Below are positions 58,394 to 64,000 of a stretch of 64,000 bases of DNA, piece after piece (the first letter of the stretch is position 1; each line of letters opens with the position of its first letter). The position numbers and the translations under genes are program-made. Origin of the DNA: Butyrivibrio sp. (GTDB lineage: Bacteria > Bacillota > Clostridia > Lachnospirales > Lachnospiraceae). The stretch is from the NCBI GenBank assembly GCA_015056655.1, contig SVFV01000005.1, positions 1 to 64,000 of the forward strand, given 5' to 3'. Under the pieces are notes generated by a model. The model was not told the origin of the DNA. It ran no database searches and saw nothing but the letters and a program-made list of their open reading frames with translations.

Positions 58394-58730
58394 AAGAATC
58401 CTCCTGTTTGCCAGTTTTGTTAAAGTTTTATCATTAATACTAATTCTACTTTAATATATATGTATTAACCATCAACAAAACGTTCCCCATCGGCAACCAT
58501 TTTTTGAGGGCGGAAACGTCTATAAATTAAATCGTATCTTTTCTTTTGTGCAATATGGATAAACAATAACGTTTGAGATTTAATGTCATAATGCATAGTG
58601 TAGAAATCATAAAATTTTTATAAAATTCATTTGCAATTGAATTTATGATAGCATATACTCCACTATGGTTTTGATGATAACGCTTTTGTTTGCACGATTG
58701 CGATGGCAATCAGAAAGAGATTGGTAAAAA
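58394..58730. other. Divergent intergenic region without a gene
   Basis: This 337-bp A/T-rich stretch separates the flavoenzyme and chemotaxis-receptor genes, which point away from each other, so it should hold both promoters. TATATATATG-like stretches near 58454-58470 could be a -10 region for the flavoenzyme. No clear RNA, repeat or small gene was seen. Confidence 0.5.
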
Positions 58731-60470
58731 ATGAAAAAGAAAAGCAGAAACATGGTTCGTAGCATTATCCTTATTGCCTCTGTCCTTGCACTTCTCATGT
58801 CAGGGCTGATCGGATTTATAGGATTTAACCACATTAAAAAAGCATATCTCACATCCTTCTCAGAAGGTTTACATGCAGCAGCAATACTTCTTGAAGATGA
58901 GCTTTCAAACGAGTTTGCAGGTGACTGGTCATTATCAGAGGATGGTCAGCTCATGAAGGGCGAGACAGCCGTTCACGACATTTACCAGGCACAGCTTGAT
59001 TCGCTCCACGAAAAAACAGGAATGCACTATACATTATTCTATGGAGATACTCGTTATGTAACATCACTTACAGATTCTGAGACCGGAAAGCGTATGGAAG
59101 GAACTCAGGCTTCTGAAGTAGTTGTAGCAAACGTACTTAAGGGCGGTAACGAATATCTTGCAGAGAACTTCCAGATTGGTGGTCAGGACTGGTATGCATA
59201 TTATCTTCCGCTTAAGAATTCTGATGGTACTATCGTTGGTATGGTATTTGCAGGTCGTGACACTTCCATCGTTACAGGTAACATGACAGCCGCTGCAAGA
59301 GCTATCACAGCTACATTTATTATCTTCTTCTTATTTAACTGGGCTGTAGCACGTTACCTTATTTCTACATCAACAAGATCAATCCGTGACATCGTGAATG
59401 GTCTTCAGCAGCTTGAAGATGGTGATCTCTTCTTCTATATTGATGATCGTACATTCAAACGTAAGGACGAACTTGGTGTTATCGCAGGAAGTTCCGCTCA
59501 GGTTCGTGATACTCTTCAGGATGTTATCAGCACAGCTAAGAAGCTTTCAGCTGATGTTTCAACTTCCGGAACAAACCTTGCAAACTCTGCTGAGACAGCA
59601 TCACACGTTGCTGAGCAGGTTACAACTGCAGTAGAGGATATCAGCCGTGGCGCTCAGTCTCAGGCTGAGAGCGTTGAGAACTCAGTAACAAATACGAATG
59701 AAATGGGTGATAGCATCGACGATATCACAAATAAGATTGAGGACCTTTCTGTAGCAGCTAACGAGATGCTTTCAGGTGCAAACCGTACTGTAGAAACACT
59801 TAGCACACTTATGAACAAGAACGAAGATGTAATGTCTTCAATGAAGGATATCAACGAGCAGATTCGTCTTACTAACGATTCAGTTAAGAATATTGCAGAG
59901 GCTTCAAATGTAATTACAGCTATTGCTGAGCAGACACACCTTCTTTCTCTTAACGCTTCTATCGAGGCTGCCAGAGCTGGTGAATATGGTAAGGGCTTCT
60001 CAGTAGTTGCTTCTGAGATTGGTTCACTTTCAGCACAGTCTAAGGAAGCAGCTGTTTCTATCAACAAGATCGTTGAGGAGCTTGTTAGCGAGTCTCAGAA
60101 GAGCGTTGATACTATCGAAGAGCTCAGCACAAGCATGCAGGAGCAGAACAGCCAGCTTACATCCACAAAGGATGATATGGACGCTGTTGTAGTAAATGTT
60201 AATAACGTAGATAGCTCAACAAAGCTTATCGCAGAGAGAGTTCGTCTTCTTAATGACCTTAAGACAAACTTCTCAGATATTATCTCTGAGCTTTCAGCAA
60301 TCTCTCAGCAGAATGCTGCTTCAACTGAAGAGACAAACGCTTCTATGGAAGAGCTCAATGCAACCTTCGCTCTTATCAGCGATGCTGCAAACGATCTTCG
60401 TAAGATGGCTGAAACACTCGCAGAGAAAATGGATTACTTCTCATTAGAGGAGCAGGAAAAGACTGCATAA
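58731..60470 (+). CDS. Methyl-accepting chemotaxis protein
   Basis: The 579-residue receptor has an N-terminal helix ([20 protein letters not shown]), an extracellular single-Cache-type sensor (about 35-180, with [17 protein letters not shown] and [20 protein letters not shown]), a second helix ([20 protein letters not shown]), a HAMP linker and a cytoplasmic signalling domain with the hairpin tip [20 protein letters not shown]. It directs flagellar motility. A hairpin follows. Confidence 0.95.
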   Translation: MKKKSRNMVRSIILIASVLALLMSGLIGFIGFNHIKKAYLTSFSEGLHAAAILLEDELSNEFAGDWSLSEDGQLMKGETAVHDIYQAQLDSLHEKTGMHYTLFYGDTRYVTSLTDSETGKRMEGTQASEVVVANVLKGGNEYLAENFQIGGQDWYAYYLPLKNSDGTIVGMVFAGRDTSIVTGNMTAAARAITATFIIFFLFNWAVARYLISTSTRSIRDIVNGLQQLEDGDLFFYIDDRTFKRKDELGVIAGSSAQVRDTLQDVISTAKKLSADVSTSGTNLANSAETASHVAEQVTTAVEDISRGAQSQAESVENSVTNTNEMGDSIDDITNKIEDLSVAANEMLSGANRTVETLSTLMNKNEDVMSSMKDINEQIRLTNDSVKNIAEASNVITAIAEQTHLLSLNASIEAARAGEYGKGFSVVASEIGSLSAQSKEAAVSINKIVEELVSESQKSVDTIEELSTSMQEQNSQLTSTKDDMDAVVVNVNNVDSSTKLIAERVRLLNDLKTNFSDIISELSAISQQNAASTEETNASMEELNATFALISDAANDLRKMAETLAEKMDYFSLEEQEKTA

Positions 60471-60507
60471 TTACCAGTATTAGCAAACTTTTACCGATAT
60501 ATAATGA

Positions 60508-60534
60508 GGCAGGTAGCTGTAATGGCTACCTGCC
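60508..60534 (+). terminator. Hairpin between chemotaxis receptor and flhB genes
   Basis: GGCAGGTAGC and GCTACCTGCC form a perfect 10-bp stem with a seven-base loop, followed by CTTTCC. It lies between convergent genes and probably ends both transcripts. Confidence 0.75.
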
Positions 60535-60568
60535 CTTTCCAATTAATCAGATTATTTATTCTAAATTG

Positions 60569-61717
60569 TTATACCTTGCCCTTTAGGTGATATACAAAGG
60601 CAAGTACTTCAGCAACCGCCTGATAAAGCTCTGGCGGAACCATCTCTCCCACTGCAACATTTGCATAAAGCATACGGGCAAGTGGCTTATTTTCTACAAT
60701 CTCAATATCATTTTCCTTAGCCACATCTTTGATTCTCTGAGCCAGATAATCTTCACCCTTTGCAATAACTCTTGGTGCCTCATACTTATCAGCATCATAG
60801 GAAATAGCTACAGCGTAATGCGTCGGGTTGGTGATAACTACGTCAGCATTGGGAAGCTCCTGCATCATACGCCTCTGTGAAGCCTGCATCATTCGTCTTC
60901 TCTGCTGTCCTTTTATCTGAGGATCTCCTTCAGTATTCTTATACTCATCCTTTACTTCCTGCTTGGTCATTCTCATGTCCTTGCGGAATTTTCTTCTCTG
61001 ATATACATAATCCACAGCAGCAATAATGACATAGACAGCAGCTATCCTGATTCCAACCTCCACAATAGTATTACCAAGAAGTCCTATGGCCTGTTTTAAA
61101 GACATATCATAGAGCGTGAAAAATGACGCAGTGTATCCAAGAAAGTACACATAAACAACACCGCCTATGATACCAATCTTTGCTATAGCCTTTATAAGAT
61201 CAAATATCTTTCTTGTAGAAAAAATCTTCTTAAAGCCTTTTATCGGGTCAAGCTTACTAAGCTTTGGCTGTAATGGCTTTGTTGATATCTGCCATTTTAC
61301 CTGAACAACATTAGTAATAAAGCCTATGAGAAAAGCCACTATCATAAAGGGTAGTGCTATCAACAGGATTCTGATCAGAGCCATATTCAGCACAGTTCTT
61401 AGCGTTGTCATTGGCAGATTACCTTCATACATTGTAATAAAGCTCGGAATCTGGCCATAAACGTATCTCATCATTCCGGTAAAATTATCAGCCATATAGG
61501 GATAAAGGAGCCTTATAAGAATAAAGAGCGCCATAAGTCCTGCTGCATGAGTAACCTCCTGGCTCTTTGCAACCTGGCCTTCTTTTCTGGCATCCTGAAG
61601 CTTCTTGGCTGTAGGCTCCTCAGTTTTTTCACCACCTGGGCCATCAGCAAAGAACTGCAGATCTAGTGGAAGGAATGCTACTGTATTTAGTTTTTCCTCT
61701 TCTCTAAACCAGATCAT
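60569..61717 (-). CDS. flhB: Flagellar export protein FlhB
   Basis: The 382-residue membrane protein sets substrate specificity of the flagellar export gate. It has four membrane helices and the self-cleavage site NPTH at residues 297-300 (DVVITNPTHYAVAISYD). The basic start region with GGEKTEEPTAKKLQDARKEG is typical. It overlaps fliR by 14 bases. Confidence 0.97.
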   Translation of the reverse strand: MIWFREEEKLNTVAFLPLDLQFFADGPGGEKTEEPTAKKLQDARKEGQVAKSQEVTHAAGLMALFILIRLLYPYMADNFTGMMRYVYGQIPSFITMYEGNLPMTTLRTVLNMALIRILLIALPFMIVAFLIGFITNVVQVKWQISTKPLQPKLSKLDPIKGFKKIFSTRKIFDLIKAIAKIGIIGGVVYVYFLGYTASFFTLYDMSLKQAIGLLGNTIVEVGIRIAAVYVIIAAVDYVYQRRKFRKDMRMTKQEVKDEYKNTEGDPQIKGQQRRRMMQASQRRMMQELPNADVVITNPTHYAVAISYDADKYEAPRVIAKGEDYLAQRIKDVAKENDIEIVENKPLARMLYANVAVGEMVPPELYQAVAEVLAFVYHLKGKV

Positions 61718-62483
61718 TCATAAACTCCAATATCATTTGCTTCATATTCACAAATATAAAATCCGATGCATTATACAAAAGCGCGCTTGTAAGATACATC
61801 ATTGATAACCCTACAATAAGCTTTAGCTGCATTCCTACAGCGAACATGTTCATCTGAGGCGCTACTCTTGCGAGAATACCCAAAATGACATTTAGCAAAA
61901 ACGTAATTATAAATACAGGCAGGCATATTCTAAAGCCTATAACCATGAATATCCCAAAGAATTTCATCATGGAATCCAAAAGCTTATCCGTATGAAAAAC
62001 CGCTCCGTTAAGTGGAATCAGTGTAAAAGAGTCCACAAGAGCTGATATAAGGAATCTGTACAATCCACTCACCAACATCATTCCCATAAACGCATACTGA
62101 TAAATAGCTGAGGAAATATGTACCTGCTCACGTGATCCAGGGCTCATTACCTGAACCATTGAAAGGCCTACCTGCATATCCACAATCTGTCCTGACAGAT
62201 TTGATATCATCGTACATATCTGAGCCGCATAGCCTATCAGAAGCCCTGTAAAAAACTCCTTTAAAACAATAATCGTGTAACCGAGTATTGAGTCATACTC
62301 AAGAGTCTGTACAGGAACCAGTCCATACAAAAGCACTGACAGTAAAAAGGAAAAGCATATCCTTATGGGATGCGGAGTATTGCTCATGCTAAAAAAGGGT
62401 GCAATATAAACAAACATTGTCACCCTTACAAGAATAAGCAAGAATATTTCCAAATCTCCATAGGTAAAGCTATAATCAATCAC
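61704..62483 (-). CDS. fliR: Flagellar export protein FliR
   Basis: A 259-residue membrane protein with six or more helices (FLLILVRVTMFVYIAPFFSM, GTGLL-type region FFTGLLIGYAAQICTMISNL SGQIVDMQVG, and a C-terminal RVAPQMNMFAVGMQLKLIVG). It builds the export gate with FliP and FliQ. It lies between fliQ and flhB, the usual order. Confidence 0.97.
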   Translation of the reverse strand: MIDYSFTYGDLEIFLLILVRVTMFVYIAPFFSMSNTPHPIRICFSFLLSVLLYGLVPVQTLEYDSILGYTIIVLKEFFTGLLIGYAAQICTMISNLSGQIVDMQVGLSMVQVMSPGSREQVHISSAIYQYAFMGMMLVSGLYRFLISALVDSFTLIPLNGAVFHTDKLLDSMMKFFGIFMVIGFRICLPVFIITFLLNVILGILARVAPQMNMFAVGMQLKLIVGLSMMYLTSALLYNASDFIFVNMKQMILEFMNDLV

Positions 62484-62499
62484 TCTGTAAGCCCCTTAG

Positions 62500-62769
62500 C
62501 TAATGGATGTACAAACTAAAATTCGCCCACATTTCTACTACATAAGTTGAAAGCTCAGTCAACATCCAGTTTCCAAGAACCATAAGTGCCACAAAGGTAA
62601 GTATTATCTTGGGCACAAAGGTAAGTGTCTGATCCTGAATTGAAGTAACAGTCTGAAATATAGAGACTGAAAGTCCCACAATCAGAGATACCAATAGTAC
62701 AGGAACTGCAATTTTAATAACCATAAAAAGCGCTGCTCCCATGATCGCAGTTACGTCATCTACAGTCAT
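62500..62769 (-). CDS. fliQ: Flagellar export protein FliQ
   Basis: An 89-residue protein with two membrane helices (ALFMVIKIAVPVLLVSLIVG and IILTFVALMVLGNWMLTEL) joined by the conserved SIFQTVTSIQDQTLTFVPK loop. It is part of the export gate and lies directly after fliP. Confidence 0.97.
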   Translation of the reverse strand: MTVDDVTAIMGAALFMVIKIAVPVLLVSLIVGLSVSIFQTVTSIQDQTLTFVPKIILTFVALMVLGNWMLTELSTYVVEMWANFSLYIH

Positions 62770-62783
62770 CTAATACCTCCTTC

Positions 62784-63716
62784 CTAGTAGAAAGTCCTAA
62801 CAAGACTTCCTATTATCAGGTTCCAGCCATCTGCCAATACAAACAACAATATTTTAAATGGCAACGAAATTGTCGTAGGCGGCAGCATCATCATACCCAT
62901 ACTCATAAGTACCGACGATACTACCATGTCTATGACTATAAACGGTATGAACAGCAAAAATCCTATGATAAAGGCTGTTCTAAGTTCACTTATAATAAAG
63001 CTTGGAATAAGAACTGCATTAGGTATGCTATCAAGTTCTCCATCCCAATCCATCTGGTCTATTTCCATGAAAAGTCTTACATCCTTGGTCTGAGTCTGCC
63101 CATACATAAACTCTCTTATGGGCTTCATGCCAACCTCCAGGAATTCCTTCTGATCTATCTCTCCTGCTTCAAAGGGTTGGATTGCAGTGTCATATACCTC
63201 CTGCAAAGTAGGCTGCATGATAAAGAATGTAAGGAAAAGCGCAAGTCCCATAAGCACCTGGTTAGGAGGTGATGTCTGGGTTGCAATAGCAGATCTTGTA
63301 AAGTGAAGTACTATGATGATTCTGGTAAAACAGGTCATCATAATAAGAAGGAGCGGAGCCAGCGCAATTAAAGTAAGAGTAATGAGAATTCTCAAAGCTC
63401 CATTTATAGTACCGTTTCCGTTGTCATAGGTTACGGTAACAGTATTGGCTATATTAAGCTCTTTCAAGTCATCCTGATCCTTGGCTTCACCAGGGTCATG
63501 GATGTTTGTTCTCTCTCCTGTAGTCCCTGTAAGGTTCGTCTCTCTGTCCCTTGTAGGATCAGTTGGATGTGTATCATCAACGTATGATGTTGATGCCCTT
63601 GCTACTATCTGAGTGCTATTAAACACGAAAAAAGCCATTACAAAAGAAAGGCACAACATAATTATGCCTCTCTTTAGAAATGGCTTTAAATCTTTTACTC
63701 CCCAAAAACTTTTCAT
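62784..63716 (-). CDS. fliP: Flagellar export protein FliP
   Basis: A 310-residue protein with an N-terminal signal sequence, a longer than usual extracellular segment (about 40-100, Asp/Thr-rich) and four membrane helices. Hallmarks are TCFTRIIIVLHFTRSAIATQ, PPNQVLMGLALFLTFFIMQP and VIDMVVSSVLMSMGMMMLPP. It forms the pore of the export gate. Spacing from fliO is two bases. Confidence 0.96.
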   Translation of the reverse strand: MKSFWGVKDLKPFLKRGIIMLCLSFVMAFFVFNSTQIVARASTSYVDDTHPTDPTRDRETNLTGTTGERTNIHDPGEAKDQDDLKELNIANTVTVTYDNGNGTINGALRILITLTLIALAPLLLIMMTCFTRIIIVLHFTRSAIATQTSPPNQVLMGLALFLTFFIMQPTLQEVYDTAIQPFEAGEIDQKEFLEVGMKPIREFMYGQTQTKDVRLFMEIDQMDWDGELDSIPNAVLIPSFIISELRTAFIIGFLLFIPFIVIDMVVSSVLMSMGMMMLPPTTISLPFKILLFVLADGWNLIIGSLVRTFY

Positions 63717-63718
63717 AT

Positions 63719-64000
63719 CTACTTCTTCTTAAACCGCTCCACCATTTTAGTCAGTTCTTTACCAAAATCCGGCTGTTCCCCTTTTGTTAAATGTGGCGGT
63801 TCATACTCATCTTCCCCTAGTTCACCCAGTAAGGTAACAGTATCCTTACACACAGCTATCACCAGATATTTTTGAGAAACCCTGACTATCTGCATATACT
63901 TCGTATTAGATAGTCTCATGGTCTCCATGATCTCCATATTAGCACCGGAGGTACTGGACTTCTGATATCTGGCAATCCACATCGTCACATAATATGTGGC
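63719..64000 (-). CDS. fliO: Flagellar protein FliO, 3' part (cut by window edge)
   Basis: The reading frame stays open to the window end, so the N-terminus with the membrane helix lies outside. The visible part, ATYYVTMWIARYQKS followed by MRLSNTKYMQIVRVSQKYLV and AVCKDTVTLLGEL, is typical of the cytoplasmic domain of FliO, which helps FliP assemble. It directly precedes fliP, as expected in the Clostridia fliOPQR order. Confidence 0.85.
   Translation of the reverse strand, partial: ATYYVTMWIARYQKSSTSGANMEIMETMRLSNTKYMQIVRVSQKYLVIAVCKDTVTLLGELGEDEYEPPHLTKGEQPDFGKELTKMVERFKKK

Noticed and set aside
1..64000. CRISPR arrays, rRNA and tRNA genes
   Set aside because: No regularly spaced 24-40-bp repeats with unique spacers, and no tRNA cloverleaf or rRNA sequence was recognised. 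The ACCCTCAA and TACACCA arrays have spacing far too short for CRISPR.

Overview
The window looks like a chromosome segment of a flagellated rumen- or gut-type Lachnospiraceae bacterium, most likely Butyrivibrio or a close relative. The grounds are Firmicutes-style codon use and ribosome binding sites, a fliO-fliP-fliQ-fliR-flhB run, an intracellular family 9 cellodextrinase-type glycosidase, an enoate-reductase-type flavoenzyme, and a Tn1549-like conjugation module. The genus is an inference. About 47.3 kb of the window (roughly 1,207 to 48,553) is one integrative and conjugative element (ICE). A 23-bp exact direct repeat lies at both ends. The left copy covers the start codon and first codons of the GTPase gene ychF; the right copy is the displaced native start region with its own ribosome binding site. 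TACACCA repeats that look like integrase arm sites lie just inside both ends. Left ICE end (1.2-7.1 kb, minus strand): tyrosine integrase, a MazF toxin fused to a Tn916-type excisionase, a long GC-rich leader ending in a terminator hairpin directly in front of that fusion gene, a sigma-like regulator with two palindromic operators, small zinc-ribbon and unknown regulators, an XRE repressor, and two small membrane proteins. A metallophosphatase (7.3-8.0 kb) reads the other way. ICE cargo (8.6-29.6 kb): an NHLM-type (Nif11-like leader) peptide island. It has seven precursor peptides (one frameshifted), one intact and one truncated radical SAM enzyme, a peptidase-ABC exporter, a second NHLM ABC protein, an HlyD-type secretion protein, an ECF sigma factor and an HExxH protein. 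Between the precursors sits a partner-switching set: SpoIIE-type phosphatase, RsbW-like ATPase, STAS antagonist, a broken cyclic-nucleotide-binding gene, and a dicarboxylate symporter with an RsbW-like N-terminal domain. A divergent HTH-REC regulator and LytS-type histidine kinase flank the exporter promoter, which has a perfect -10, no clear -35 and operator-like repeats. Conjugation and maintenance module (29.7-48.3 kb, minus strand): DUF5688 protein, small Cys-rich protein, RepA_N initiator, ParA, ParB, PcfB-like protein, VirD4 coupling protein, an inserted HEPN (DUF3644-like) gene, Maff2, VirB6/TrbL, PrgI, VirB4, NlpC/P60 hydrolase, DUF4315, DUF4366, MobC, relaxase, SpoVG-like and ArdC-like proteins. 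Right chromosome arm (48.55-64 kb): a serine-recombinase relic, an EFR1 flavodoxin-ferredoxin with a divergent LysR regulator, a formate/nitrite-type channel, an ABC-F ATPase, a second LysR, the GH9 enzyme, the flavoenzyme, a chemotaxis receptor, and the flagellar export genes, the last of which is cut by the window edge.
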